Position numbers and translations under genes: made by a program. The notes under the pieces were generated by a model. That model was not told the origin of the DNA. It was given only the letters and a program-made list of their open reading frames with translations, and searched no databases. Below are positions 10,975 through 23,939 of a DNA stretch of 64,000 nucleotides, in pieces (positions within the stretch are counted from its first letter, which is position 1; each line of letters begins with the position of its first letter). Source of the DNA: Climacium dendroides (taxonomy: Eukaryota; Streptophyta; Bryopsida; Hypnales; Climaciaceae); assembly GCA_950106755.1 (NCBI GenBank), contig OX467089.1, forward strand, positions 26,145,345-26,209,344. Reading direction: 5' to 3'.

Positions 10975-12655
10975 AAAGTTTCTTTCTTTTTTCATTTGTA
11001 GAAACTTTTATTTCAATTTGGAAATCATTTAGTTGGTGGTAATTCCAAGAAATTAATTGCAGCCATTAATTTTGTTTCAGCTCAATACTTTTAGGATGTG
11101 CAAATGTCTTGCTATTTTGTGGTCTTGTTAATTTGTCACTTTTGAGACAAGTACCCTAATCTGCCAGTCTCGCTACACTTAACAGGGAGTGATTCTTGTG
11201 AAATCTTTTTTTCTAAAATTGGTGTCATGGAAGGTCACAAAAGAGCATATGACTTCTACCAACTTGCTAATATTGCCAACACCTTGAATCATTTAGTAGC
11301 AACTGAATATTAAAAAATGGATTGAAATTTGGGAGAGTGCCCAATAAAATGAAAAACGTGTAAGTTGAGTTGCATCCTCTAACACTTGGTGAATTGCCTT
11401 ATGATTTATTAGACTATAGATTGATTTCAATTGAGGCTAATGTCATTTGCGCCCTCCAACAAGGTTTAAAAGAAGCCCAAGCCTTGTTTAGGATTGTAAA
11501 CATGGCACCACCCGTGCAATGTGCTTACAAAACATGGTTTCTAACACCTTGGATAGTTGAGAAAGCAAACCCGCAACATTTTGCATATATTCCATCAAAA
11601 TCACTTGTAAAAGGGGACGATGGAGATGGAGAGGTCTTACAATCTGATTTGGAAACCTAGCAGTCCTGTGATGTAGCAAGTGTTGAGAGTAACTCAATTC
11701 CTTTAGTGGAAGAAGAAGAAGACTTCTTTGAAGATGGATCTCCTCATCTTGATGTTCTAGAAGGTGAGACCGCAAATGCTATGCCAAACATGTTGAACTC
11801 GGAGGAAGATCAAGTGAAAAATTTGCTCCCCACGTAGAAGGTAGTCTCATTTGTTCAGTATGCTGGGTATAATAATTCTAAATCCACACTTGTGTCTCAG
11901 TTAAACGCTAATCCTTTTTTGTCCAAAGATCAATTAACAAGGGTAAAAAACTCAATTTATTTTAATAATTCTAATGATTACATTGATGTTTCATCTTCTA
12001 CAAAGACCATGTTGTTGGATCTTGGTATGGATTGTGGTGTCCATTTTTTGCAGCAAAGTACAACAACGCTTTTGTTCTTAGTCAAAGCATTAGCTAGGAG
12101 AAAGAAGAGGAGACCGACAACCAAATTGCAACCCACATGCATCTTCAATGGAATAGACTGAGGTACATGGTGTATAGGACGTGCTCGAGGACATGTTCAT
12201 AAGATGAGGTACAAAGTAGGTACAAGGTGGGGAAATCATTGAGAACCTATTGATCTTCAAAACTGAGAGATCTATAGAGATGAATGACTAGATACAGGTG
12301 GATCATCTTTTATGGTGTATTTGAATTATTTCAGAAAAGTGCCTAGACATCTTAAATTTAAATATGACCATTCAAATTCAATATGGGTTGACATTGATAG
12401 CATCATTTACGCAATGACAATATCGTTTGATGCAAAGAAAGATGTTCCGACTTGATCCATGGATGCTAATTTACTTAACAAATTTGTAGAGAAATCCAAG
12501 TAGATCTATCATGCCCTTGTTGTGGGTAAATTTAAGTGCTCTGATTTGACCAACATGTATTCTAAATGTTGCAATTGCTTTTTGGCTTCATATTTAAATA
12601 TGGGAATAGTCATAAATCCAAAACCTCAGCTCTATAATTTTATTTGAACTTTAGA

Positions 12656-13734
12656 GCCAACTCCATGAAAATGAACCCTGTTATAGAATTAAATAGTGGA
12701 CACATTCATTAGAAATTTTACATATAGGTACAAGTCTTATTTGGGGTCCTCTTATATGTGTATTTATTTGGATATTTTGATGTATAACCATACTACTTGT
12801 CAAGAGAGATTGTAACTCCCTTTTTTAGATTTTGAATTTTTAATGATCCTTGATTGTTGAGTGATACACACCCAAAAAATCAACAAAGTAAAAAGAGATT
12901 AAGTAAATCCAAAAGAAGATCAAGCTAAATATTTTAAGTATCCCAAACTATCATCTCCCAATTTAATCGTTCAACTCATCTGGGTTGACGTTGTACTTGT
13001 TGAAAGTCAATGTAGCGGGTCCTAATCCCAAACTGTAGGTTCTTTGGCAAGGGGGGCACATATAAAGTTGTGCATTTGGACTTCTTCTTAACCATATTCT
13101 ATGTTCTAACTAGTTATTTGTCATTGTTATTGTTCTATCTTCCTCTAGTCTACCTACATTTTCAAATCATTGCGATATAGATGCCAATTCCTCTGCAATC
13201 ATTTTGATTGTGTCTTGAAAGTGGCAGTGTGTAGGGGGTGGATTTCTGAGTGCTTCTACATTGTTCTGTAGTGGGGGCGGATGACTTTCTAGTTTTCTTT
13301 TATGTTTATAGTGTTCTAGTATAGTGCTACTACCTTTTTCATTTTCTTTCTCAGTTTTTAGCATTCTTCTATGTTTAGACTTCTGTGGGATTTGTCGGAA
13401 CAGGGAAACCAATAGTCTTCCCTGTGCTTCCAGTCTAGTGTGCCATTGCTGCAGCGGCTGACTGTGGTCCCAAAGCTCCGTTCCTCCTACTCCGATTACT
13501 CTAAACAACTCATGCTAGTTGCAATTTGGTTTGTGGTTATTTCTGTGAAGTTCATGTCGCATGCTGTTTGTAGGTTTTGTTGTATAGATAGAGTGCCTTA
13601 CTTTGCTACCGTTGAGTGTTGACTGCCACAACACGCAGTTCAAAGTTTGTCGTTGGTGTATTCAGTGTTTACAAGTGAAGTGGTTTAGCTCTATCATTTT
13701 GTTGTCTTCTTTTCACTCCGTCTTTCAATTGCTT
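12656..13734. other. Intergenic stretch, no supported gene
   Basis: From about 13170 the base composition becomes less AT-rich and reading frames lengthen on both strands, for example a lysine-rich minus-strand frame at 13167-13508 that opens only from TTG. I cannot choose a coding strand with confidence. Before 13170 I see nothing. Confidence 0.35.
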
Positions 13735-14297
13735 ATGGATAGTCTTAGTAATATGTTTGCTGCTATGGCGATTGAACCAGCCATAACTATTTCTATTGAC
13801 CGGTATCTTGAGTATCCCATATAAGATGTGGTTCTTCCTTTTCTTGTACCGCAAGTTCATTTTCATGATGCTTGGGAATGGGAGAAGCTCGAAGACCCAA
13901 ATCTTGTGACCATCGCCACTGTTGATAATATTTGGAAGACTTCAAGTTCTTGAAAATAGTTTGTGGAGGGCACGGTGGAGTGGGATGCAATTGCATTGGT
14001 GCGCCATGAATTTGATTTGCTAGTGCCTCCTTTTTGGATGCCGGAAGAGGAGTTTGTTCGATTCCACTTCGAGAAGTACCACAGTCTCTTCACGAGGAGA
14101 TGGACATTGCAGTGACCCCTTGCAGATGATCATTGGCACACATCTCTATCCGAGCAATTGTCAGCGGTAGACTTGTATACATTGCGGTGGGCCTTGGATG
14201 AGGATAAGCTTTACTGTGTGGAGATCCCTGAGCATGGTTGGTTGGAGGCTTCTCTAACCTTGTGGATCACTCTAGTAGCTCGTGGCCCAACTCACTA
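13735..14297 (+). pseudogene. Decayed gene fragment, product unknown
   Basis: One reading frame runs from the ATG at 13735 (MDSLSNMFAAMAIEPAIT) to the TAA at 14295 with a convincing protein-like composition (VHFHDAWEWEKLEDPNLV, FVRFHFEKYHSLFTRRW, CVEIPEHGWLEASL). Four in-frame stops interrupt it, near 13822, 13949, 13955 and 14111, but I see no frameshift. It is followed by a pyrimidine tract ending CCTGCAG (14320-14326) that could be a splice acceptor, so it may be one exon of a larger gene. I do not recognise the family. Confidence 0.45.
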
Positions 14298-16559
14298 AAG
14301 ATCTATCTGTTTTTTTCCTGCAGGTATTTTTTTGGATTGGTGCATGAAATGCCCATGCATGACTAGTTGGAGCGATTTTTTGCTTGTGGAACACCTTGGC
14401 AGTTCATTCACTTACCTAGTGAAGGTCCTCCTTATTTTTCTTAGCTTCAGCAATTTTTCTTTTTTGCAGCTACAGCAACTACTTTCACCAGCGTCTGTCT
14501 TCATCGACTCTGCACATTTTTCAGACAATAGAGGCCAATCTATCATGTTGTTGTATTTTTAGCCTTACACATATGTTTCTATAGTTATATGTATACAAAA
14601 GTAGAACCAAACTTTAAAAGTATAAATGTACACTCCCAACTTCAACAAGGACCAACTGAGAACGTGTTTTTGAACTCTAATTCATGTTGTGTTTTCTATT
14701 GTTTGTTTGTCTTGTGATTGTATGAATTTGCAACACTTATCTCTGAACTATATAGGGAGTGAATGTATTCTTGGACTTGATTCCCTATGTATGAGGATAT
14801 TTTTGCTATTCTGTTTTACTCAATCAAGTCTACAAGTTCATTGTTTAAATGACCACTTTGCATTTTGTAATGTTATTGGTTGTATTACTTTCTGATTCTA
14901 GTTTTTATCATATCATGTATATGTTGGTAGGGTTTAAGGTTTGGCTAGTTCTATTCAAGACTTTTTTGTGTGATGTAAATTTATGTAATATAGAAATGAA
15001 CCCTTTCACATAGTTGTTTTTCAGTGTATACAATATTTGGTAATTATAGTAAAGAAAAAAATTGGGTGCCAAAAAATACCCCCCCTTCTCATTAAAAAAT
15101 ACAGTGCAAATACTATATTTGATAATTTTACTATGTGGAAAAAAAATAGGGTACTAAAAATTACCCCTCCTACTCATTTAGAAAAAAAATAGGATGCAAA
15201 TAAATATCCCCTGTTATCTTTTTCTACAAGAAGGGTGTAAAAAAACTCTCTTGAGGACATAAATACCCCCCTAAAATACCCCATTATCACACGTGGTTAC
15301 AAAACGCACATGAGGGTGATCCCTCCATGGGTAACAGGTCTATAAATTGACCATCTAAGGGTTGGAATAAAGTTTTGGAAAACACTAAAATATGTTGAAA
15401 TATTTTTCAATAATTTTTCCTTGAAAGAAAAGTGGAATTGGCATCTAGCCCAAGTCATTTCATATTTTTCAAAGCTCTATACAATTAGTTACAAAATTTT
15501 GAAGTAGAATTGCCATAGGGCTCTTAAAGTGTCCACCTCCTGAAAAGTACATCTCTTGTATATCATTGAAGGTTATAGATAGGCAATATGTATTAATATG
15601 GTTCATTTGAGGAGGTTAGTGATTTCAAAGGCTTTGCAATTTATGGACCTCTTTTATTAGTATGATTTAGAACGTACCACTAGAGGATTGAACATCTTTT
15701 TCTATTTATTTTTGTAGATATAAATTTTTTTATATCAATTTGCAAACAAAGGAAAGTGATGGTTGGGTATTGAAAAGAAGTGATGTTATAATTTTCCAAT
15801 CATTTAATGTCCATAAAATTAAAAGTTCATACTAAAAATTAGAATTAAGAAATTCAAGAAGCCTAAGTAGTTTTTTTTGAATAGTGTTCATTTGTTTTAT
15901 ATGACACTAGTATCCTACTAATATATAAAGTTAGTTCATTAATCCTACTAATATATAAGTTAGTTAAAAAAAAATAAACAAAATCCTAAAATTCATGTAT
16001 TCCTTTATGATACTTAATTTTTATTATTTTTAAGAAAAAATTAAATTTTAGGAAATACATTGTTTATAACAACATTTCAAGCACTTGGATTTTGATCTTT
16101 CAAATTCATAATGAAATGCTTAACAATTTAATACTCTAAACGATTCTAGAACATTGAAGTTCATCTTCTAATCTAAATTAATAATCGTAATAGAATTATC
16201 CTATTGGTGATAAAAGATCTTTATTTTGTCCCTCTTTGGCTCTTTCAATTTACTTTGTAAACTACATTTTAGTTTGAATCCACTTATTATTATTTTTGAA
16301 TGACAACAAAACATGATTGCAAGCACTTTATAGACATTAATACCCAAGAGTCATTGGAGACAGAAAGTGTCCTCAATGATTTTCACTCCAAAAAACAGGC
16401 AGTTCATGAGTTTTGATGGAAAAACATGTTGAACAATTCCTGTAGGTTTACTTGAGATCTTTCTAACGATCCAAATTGCAAGAAATTTCAATAATCTCTA
16501 TGTTTTCTATGTAAAGATGAAATTTAGAACTTTTGAAAATGGAGTCAGATTAGCAGAAA
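14298..16559. other. Non-coding AT-rich stretch
   Basis: A 76-codon frame at 14332-14559 may continue the fragment upstream through the possible acceptor at 14326, but it is not convincing by itself. The rest is AT-rich, with C-runs around 15080, 15165 and 15270, and no supported gene or bounded element. Confidence 0.4.
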
Positions 16560-17960
16560 AAATACAGGTCATGGTTGATGTCATCGGGCACAACGATAGG
16601 GCCAAGTGGTAGGATCCCGAAGGAATACCATTGGGGAGGGTTGTCGAGTTGAACGTCTAGGCTTAGGATTTTGCGCATGAAGGTTTTTAGGCACAAAGGT
16701 TTTCAAAATACATTCAACGTGTTGAGAGAGATTGTTTCCTTGAATTCTCGCATCTTGAGAAGGTTGTAGATAAGGTAGTGGGTCTAGAATCCATAAACGA
16801 AACATGGTCCATTATTTCATTAGCTAGGAAGTTCAAAAGCTCCTCTTGTTGCAATGGAGGCACTAGTAGAATCTCTTATTTATCTAGACATAAGTTGTCT
16901 AACTTGATGTTGTTTACCTGGACATTCAATGTAACAACTCCATATCTTTATGTCAATATTATGTCAATATTGTAACATCTTCAGTGACATAAAAACATGG
17001 GGTTGTTACATTGAACGTCTAGGTAAACAATGTCAAGTTAAACAACTCATGTCTAAATAAACAGGAGATTCTACTAGTGAGGTGCCATCATCTCCCTTGA
17101 CGGATACTTCACCCTCGAGCTGAGGTTGTATCTAGCTTGCTTAGCATCAAAATAGTTTTAGTTTGTTGAATCTCATAAGTATGTTGTTGTAGAGGCTTGT
17201 TTCAGATCTTGGGTAGCTTATGGACGATAGCCACTTTTGCTTTTTGGTTGAATTTTGATATAGTTGTGTACATTTTCAAATGTGTACAACAGCTACAAAT
17301 TTTTCGGTCATGAATACAAGTGAAATTTGAAAGTGTATGTCAATGTCTACATTGCTTTGTGTGAACTTGTTGAATCCAGCATCAGTCTAACCGCTTTTGG
17401 GTTCATAGAAGTGGAATTGGCAACCGTCCTGCAAGTGTAGGCTCCCCTCAGTAGACGCCGCCCAGCTTTGCTCTACTCCTTGCGCATTTCTGAGTGCACG
17501 GCCCTACCTACTTAACATGCAGCCGGACAATCCGTCCGATCATTCACTAGGTTTGTATAGACAAGCTTGAATCCTGCATTTGGGCTTGCCTCAACAAAGA
17601 TCAATACGTTGAAAGTGTCTTAATGTTTTTGGCCTCACTCTAATGCGGCTTGGCTTTTTTTAAATCGTGGTAGATCTTTTGGGTTTCCATTTTGGGGGGG
17701 CCAAATTTCTCCTAAAATTTGGCCTAGAATGCAATGGTCCGAGACACCTTTGTAACCAGCTTTGAATATGGTACATTCTTAGAGATCTTGTCAATTTTCC
17801 ACTTGGAGATCACAATGTATGTCATTGCCTACATTTTTTTAGTTCAAGTTGAATGGAGATTCAGTAGTTTTCATCATCTAAAAGGCCACCAAACAAAACT
17901 GAACCCCATTTCCACCCTTTTTTTGTCATGAATGTACCACTTTTCCATACAAAGAAGGCT
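16560..17960 (-). pseudogene. Decayed minus-strand gene of unknown product, split by a CACTA MITE
   Basis: On the minus strand a protein-like sequence can be followed from about 17960 down to 16560 in shifting frames: EMGFSFVWWPFR, YIVISKWKIDKISKN, GFNKFTQSNVDIDIHFQ, EKFVAVVHI, then beyond the MITE NGPCFVYGF, FMRKILSLDVQLDNPPQW, and an end near VPDDINHDLYFF. Stops occur every few dozen codons. The plus-strand reading is also fairly open, but the minus-strand peptide has the more natural composition. I do not recognise it. The MITE at 16861-17079 fell into it. Confidence 0.4.
16861..17079. mobile_element. CACTA-type palindromic MITE, 219 bp
   Basis: The ends CACTAGTAGAATCTC and GAGATTCTACTAGTG are inverted repeats that extend inward through most of the element (GTTGTTTACCT pairs with AGGTAAACAA). 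The 3-bp duplication is AGG (16858-16860 and 17080-17082). A short direct repeat, TATGTCAATAT, marks the loop. Confidence 0.85.
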
Positions 17961-20900
17961 ACCAAAACCAAGAACGAATAGTTAAAAAAATTTCACAATA
18001 TGTGCTGACAATAATACTTGCCCTTTGTACGGTTGCATACACCTCAAATGCATTAGATGTGACCACAAAAAATTTCAAAAATGAACATATTGCTCAGTGC
18101 ATTAGAAACTCTAGAGATCCCATGTCACTTTGGGGTTAAGTGCTCTCCACTCTGCATTTTGGTATGTGGTCAACCCTTTAGAAATACAAGTCTTCACATA
18201 GAATATTCCAAAAAATAGCAACATACTAAGTGCCAAGAAAAATTTGACCCCTTTTTGTTGCTTTAAGTTGTAAGGGTGGATCTTCAAACTCAATTTTTGC
18301 CTTTCTGGAGAAACTTTTTAAAACTAAATAGCATAAGATCATGTTTGCAATTGTTATAAAAGAGAATGAGTTAAATAAAATTATTTTGTTAAAAATCAAA
18401 GAAAAAAGTTGAAAAAAATACATAATGAGGGTTGATAGTGTGTGAGTTATGAAATATGTCTAATCAATATTTGGAGGAGTCATTTTTATCATACTTCAAT
18501 ATATTAATAATAATTCATTAAATTGATTTAATAATTATAATTTTTTAAAGACTTGGAGCATTGACACTTCTTAATTATCATACCTCTCACCAAATGTGTG
18601 AGGTATGATATTGTCATGAGCAGTGTGTACATTGAAGATAGTCATTGGCTTTTTGGATAGAGAAGTAGTTTTTCCTTTATTTATTCAACAACTAAAGTGG
18701 TTCACTCAAAGATGACCTCAATTCCAATCTCTTGTTAATGATAGGGGCAATTCAAATGATAATATGGTTCATTTTCATATTTTTTAATTCAAAAATGTCA
18801 CATTGCATAGGAACAAAACCCTACTCATGTACTGGTTTATAATAGTAAAATAATGAAAATATATAAGAGATTTATATTATTACCTAGGAAATTTTTGTTT
18901 TTTTAAAGGAATGAGAACACAACGTAGAGTTTTCTTGCTTTCTTTAAGCAAAAGAAGGTAGAGCACAGTTTGTCTTTAGAGCTAATTAGAGATTTTTGCA
19001 TTTTAGTGAAGATTAGATTGATCCTATTATAGAATGCTGGAGTTCACTTTTAGTACTCTTTTAAACAATTTTAGATTTTAAAACCCTCAGCAATTTGCAA
19101 ATTGTAATGATTCAATATGGAGAAGTGGAATTGTCAAACTCTGTAGTAGATGAAGTTCCACTTTACTCGAAATGCAATAGAATATTGTTGTTCATTGTGA
19201 ATGAATTGGAAAATCTCATATTGAAGATGTAAACTTTAAATGCATGATTAGTTTTTAAAAGTATAAGTTGCAAAAATGAAGTACGTTTCGGACATAGCAT
19301 GTCTTGACTTTGAAGTTGTTAGTAATTATGGGAGCTTGGAATTCGCAACATTTAATTATACATAGTGTGGGCACCTTTTACAGTAAGAGAGAATTCATAT
19401 CATAGGTGCCAATGATGTAAGTAAGTTCCAAGGTTTTGGAATTCTCATATTCTAAGTGTTTAATGTTATCACATGTGTGAATGGTGACCCCTGAAGTTGC
19501 AAGGCCTCTTTTCCACTGAAAACCACTGAAAATTGCCATTTCTATAGCAATGAGGAAAAACATTTTAAAAACAATTTTTGTTTCATATCTAACTATAGTA
19601 TCTTGTACTAGACTAGTATAAGAATGTATAGCAAAAATTTTACAAATTTTAACCCACATATTGCAAGATATTTGTGTTTAAACTAAAGAAAACAAATTTT
19701 TTTTGCACTTTGCTGAACCACTATATTGGGCTTCAAACCTTTTTAACCTATCATTTTTGCTCTATTGTTTTTTAATTTTTAATTTTATATTATAAAGAAT
19801 TGATTTTAGATTCTATAATATTTTTTTAATTTTTAAAAACACTTAATTTTCATTCATTAGAAAATTGTAAAGCTGAAGTAGGTTCAAGACTAAAGGAAAA
19901 TCTAAATTGTTAGTAGCTCTGAAATGGAATTGAAATACATTGATCTCGACAGTGAGATTGTTCTAATAAGATATCTTAACTTTGGGAACCTTTTTTATTT
20001 TGAAATTGTGAAAATTGAGGTAAAAAATGAATTGAACAAGTTATTTTTTCAAGAAGATGTTATTATTGCCCCCCCAAAAAGATTGTTCATAATTTTCTCA
20101 TAACAAATCCAAATGAAATGAATCAGAGCTTGCCATGTATATAAAAATATAATCTATACAGAACAAATCTTTAAAAAATTTTAATTTAATATTTGTCGAA
20201 GGTTTTTTTATGCCCTCCAAGTGGAAAAAGGGCTTTCTGTTCCATAACTTTTGTTCTTGGATTCCAATTGAAAAAAATTCTATTAATGGAAAGCTAATGT
20301 GTTTTTGTATCTTTACAAAAAGATTAAAAAATTTACAACAAATATTAAGACCGTAGGACCTTGCCCACAATCCATTTTGTCCCCCAAGAGGACAATGGGA
20401 CTTCAAGGATTGAAGGTACCTTCAAAGGTTATTGAACATTTATATTATAAATATCTATGTTCTAAGCAACTTCTACAGTTATTGTGCATGCATATCTATG
20501 AGATTGTATGTTACAGAAGTCTATAGTTGTTCAGTATGTAATTACACATGGAGTGCAAGCTCATAGGCTGGCATGTCTTAGTTAACATACTTTTGTTATT
20601 GATCTTCATTTTAGAAATAATGGAATTTTAATAATTTTTGAAGTATTTATAGGAATAGCACATAGAAATATCCAGTATGGAAATGAAGGTGATTATAATT
20701 TATGTAGACTTTGTTGGAAGAGTAATAAATTATTCACATTGTCCATAATAATTTAAAAAATTTTAAACCTTATAGTAATTTGTGGAAGATTTGAAGAGAT
20801 AAAACATAATGATAATGTTTTTTCATTGAAAGGTCATGTACAATATTCACATGGAGTAGTTCTCATACAATTTCATGTACATAGAACTTATTTGCAAATG

Positions 20901-21189
20901 AAACTAAGGGGGCCTTCAAGATATAGAGGATGATGAAGTTCACACTGTAGTTGCACATTGTAGTAGATGATTGAATTTGGTTTTGTAATTTTTTAGCATA
21001 CTATTGTATAAGATATAAAAGCAATGACAATGTAGTAGTAGCATGTGTCTTCTATTAATGTTAATGAATATAGGAAATTATCTTGCAAATTTATTAGGAT
21101 ATTTGTAGTGCATTGCAAGATGTGTGGGTAGTTCTCTAAATTTTTTGTATTTGTATGAAAGTAGAGTGAAAACATTCAATTGAAAAGAG
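17961..21189. other. Non-coding AT-rich stretch
   Basis: Frames longer than 90 codons on the minus strand (19378-19659 and 20098-20406) have no recognisable features. I see no bounded element, RNA gene or splice structure. Confidence 0.4.
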
Positions 21190-21236
21190 AAGACAACTAT
21201 GGAGGTCATGGCAATGTGAAGATTGCTTGGATGTAA

Positions 21237-21986
21237 TTGAATGAGGAAAATAATAGTAGAACCATTTGGAAGTTCAAATGTTCAGTGGTATTCAATACTG
21301 TAGGCAATATAGTGCTTGCAATAGAACGAAGGAGTGTAGGGGAGAGGCTAGCGCGTGTGGTCAGAGCTAGACTTTTAAAAAAAGATGGTCGTATACGTAT
21401 CAATGTAGTTATACAAGCTATAAATGGAATGGTGCATCTTCTAGGGGATGATGGTACTATTGTTGGAGTTGGTGTAATAGATACAAATATCACGTGTGGG
21501 ACCAAACTTCACCAAGCAAAGTTACAACCTTTTGAATTAGCAGTTTGTATTACACATATTGTACAAGAAACAAAATGGGTTGGTGAAGTGGTAGGGAAGT
21601 TACTGGATGATTGTATAGGGAAGGTAATACGATGGCGTAGGTCTCTAATCTCTGGGATACATTCTTCAAAAGTGAGGGCAACAAATATTCCTCTAAAGGA
21701 GGGTCAACACTTCTCCTTTCCTCCTATTCCAGCATCACAATTTGATTTCCACAATGTAGAGGAGAATGTTAGCAATTCTAATATGACATTGTTAACTCAT
21801 GGTGAAAGAAATACAACTGGAAGAAGTTCTTTGATGACAGAAGGATCTGAAGCTACTACACCAAATATAACAGGAATACAAAGGTTCCCTCTACATACAC
21901 CAACAAAAAGGTATTCAATGACAAATCGAAGGGCCAAGGTGAGAAGTCTAAGAGAGCAATGTCGTGTTGTAAATTTGTACATAATA
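21237..21986 (+). pseudogene. N-terminal part of a decayed DUF7869-like transposase gene
   Basis: An open frame of about 250 codons ends at TAA 21987-21989. It has no in-frame ATG at its start and was probably longer upstream. It is basic, with ERRSVGERLARVVRARLLKK near the front and TNRRAKVRSLREQCRVVNL at the end, and contains no motif I can name. The continuation found after 23.94 kb suggests that this is the N-terminal half of the gene ending at 26.44 kb, separated from it by about 1.95 kb of later sequence. That joining is inference from order, strand and the wording at the break. Confidence 0.5.
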
Positions 21987-22192
21987 TAAATTTATACCGA
22001 TACATTATTATAATGAGATTTTATGATTTGGGGAGAAGAAACTTGTTGATGACACTTTCAGTAGCTCTAAGGTGACGCTTGTAACTGACAATGAATGATA
22101 TAAAAAGTTCAACCTTGAATTAGTTTCATTTATTCGAGTTAATCTCCTTGAATCTATAAAATTTGTGGTTCATTGTGAAGTTTGATTTTCAA

Positions 22193-22651
22193 ATGTCGAA
22201 CTGGAGGGTTTTTATGGAGTCACAAAATCCCGAGTCTCAACTAGAAGTGGAGCTAAAGCTTTCTTTGTCTCAACAGTCGGATCAGCCAACCCAATCAATG
22301 TCAACGATACTGCAATAAATCCATTCACGAGAGGAAGGTGGACTTTCTTGGCCACTAAATCAACCTCGTGTAGAGTAGCGTTGGCACGACAATCTTCAAA
22401 GAGATGCCCGTACTTTGGTGATTCTGCTTCAAATTAGTTGTGTTAAACTAAACACTCAAAATGTGACTTTTGATAGTAGTTTTGAAGGCCTTAATGAAGA
22501 TCAGTACTATTGCATGGTTAGGCCGATTAGAGGAAGTCCGGACCATTAACATTGGTTGAAAGGGCTAGTAGATCATTTAATGAAGGCCGAACGTGCAGAC
22601 TATGTAACTGCTATCGTCTGGTGTATTTTGAAGTTCTTGCAAATGGAGTAG
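22193..22651 (+). pseudogene. Small unknown gene (SQNPES family), three internal stops, no frameshift
   Basis: From ATG 22193 (MSNWRVFMESQNPESQ) one frame stays in phase for 152 codons to TAG 22649. Stops at 22316, 22376 and 22547 interrupt it. The last third reads FDSSFEGLNEDQYYCMVRPI and ERADYVTAIVWCILKFL. A second copy lies at the window start on the minus strand, with conserved start region and upstream sequence, so this is a repeated unit with its own promoter-proximal DNA. I do not recognise the product. Stops without indels suggest fairly recent decay. Confidence 0.5.
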
Positions 22652-23939
22652 TATTCTTTTTCGACTTCAATTTTTACCTTTGTTTGGCTTTTATTTTATT
22701 ATAGTGATCATTTCATATTTTATAGTTCATTCATATGTTTAGAATTAAAGAATAGAGGTTTAAATGAGATTTACCTACTAAAATTTAACTTTGGTGGTAG
22801 TTTGGGCTTTCGGAGGTGAGATAAACCTTCTAGAAGGTCTTTCTATGACTAATGAGGGTTTGGAGACCCATGGTGATTGTACATAGGTTGTCCCCCTACT
22901 CTAAGGTTTATTTGGTAGGTAGGTCCCATTTTCTCTTTGCCTAGTCAAATTTGTGTGTGAGAAAAGAAGATAAGAGATCCATGACTTTGAGGAGTCATAA
23001 CTTTTATGTATTTTGATTTTTGCAATGAAATTTGAAGAGTTTTCTTTTGAAGTTTTTGTACTTTCAAGAAAACCATTCTTGCTTAATTTGAAGTTGTAAG
23101 TGAAAAATTATAAGTAAGTGAATGGAAGAAGGTTTATTGCCACTCAATTAAAGAAGGACAAAGATTCGAGCGACCGCCATGACTTGTAGTTTTCATCTTT
23201 TTTTTGTAGATTTAAAAGCATTAGATTAGTCTTCTTTAGCTTTCTAAAGACTCATTTTTCAAAACATTTGAAGCATTTTAAAGAAAGTTATGAGAGTTTG
23301 AGTGAAAGAAAGTTTAATGCCTTTCTATTTGGAAAGTTTGGGTGAGGTTTGCAAGTGGATGGTTTTGGTGCATCCTATTTTCTTTCATTTTCTTACTTAA
23401 ATGTTATTTAGGGAAGAGGATTCAGTGCGGATTTATTGGTTTTTGTCTTGGTACCTTTTACCATGGCGGACTCTGTCCCATTTTGTGTTTGTAGTTAGGC
23501 ACTTTCAATTTTTAGTTGAATCCTGGTAGTGAGGTTGGGTTAATGGCCAACGAGACCATTGAGTGTGCACCAAGTGGACGGTACTAATTTCCCCTTGTGG
23601 TGAGGCTGGAGTGATGATCAGCAAACCATAAGGCTTAATGGTGATGCAAGTGTAGGTGCAAGTTATCTTTATTCTGTAGATAGTTGCAGGTACCCAAGTA
23701 GTCATCAAAACTATTTAGAGGTGTTTATATTTGAGGCTTTGAATTAGTGGTAAATACCAACAATGCTTGTAAGCTTAATCAGTGTTAGATACTACTAGAT
23801 GCTTTTGGTCTTAAGTGCAAACAGGGTTGTTAGTTTAAACCAATCTGTATTTTAAGAATAAGATTGGTCTTAGGGAATCTTATTCCCTTTCTCCTTTTTC
23901 CAACCTCGTCACTTTCAATTATAGCCAGATATCCCATGT
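22652..23939. other. Interior of the insertion that splits the DUF7869-like gene
   Basis: No gene is supported. At 23525-23640 two diverged copies of a roughly 70-bp unit lie head to tail (GTGAGGTTGGGTTAATGG and GTGAGGCTGGAGTGATGA). I could not find terminal repeats or a target duplication that would define the insertion. Confidence 0.35.

Larger units (their letters stand above)
6831..12655 (+). pseudogene. Decayed multi-domain transposase-like gene, interrupted by three elements
   Basis: From an ATG at 6831 (MGVKKVKVYTLAYEGD) a continuous protein can be followed in changing frames to about 12.65 kb, with many stops. Landmarks in order are: an acidic stretch near 7050; a CxxC zinc-knuckle-like motif (KCLTCNNVYSLC, 8272); a basic lead-in (from 9106); a probable RNase-H-like core with ILAKDETKVR (9389) and HDQDFIHNGKKLINP (10455); then LTGSDSCE (11183) and an acidic tail. 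The pairing of an Asp-rich strand with HDQDFIHNGKK recalls the layout of P-element-like transposases, but that is inference. I associate this protein with repeated moss genes of unknown function. It is split by elements at 7227, 9632 and 10825. A pyrimidine tract ending TTTGCAG at 10234 suggests it once had introns. Confidence 0.6.
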
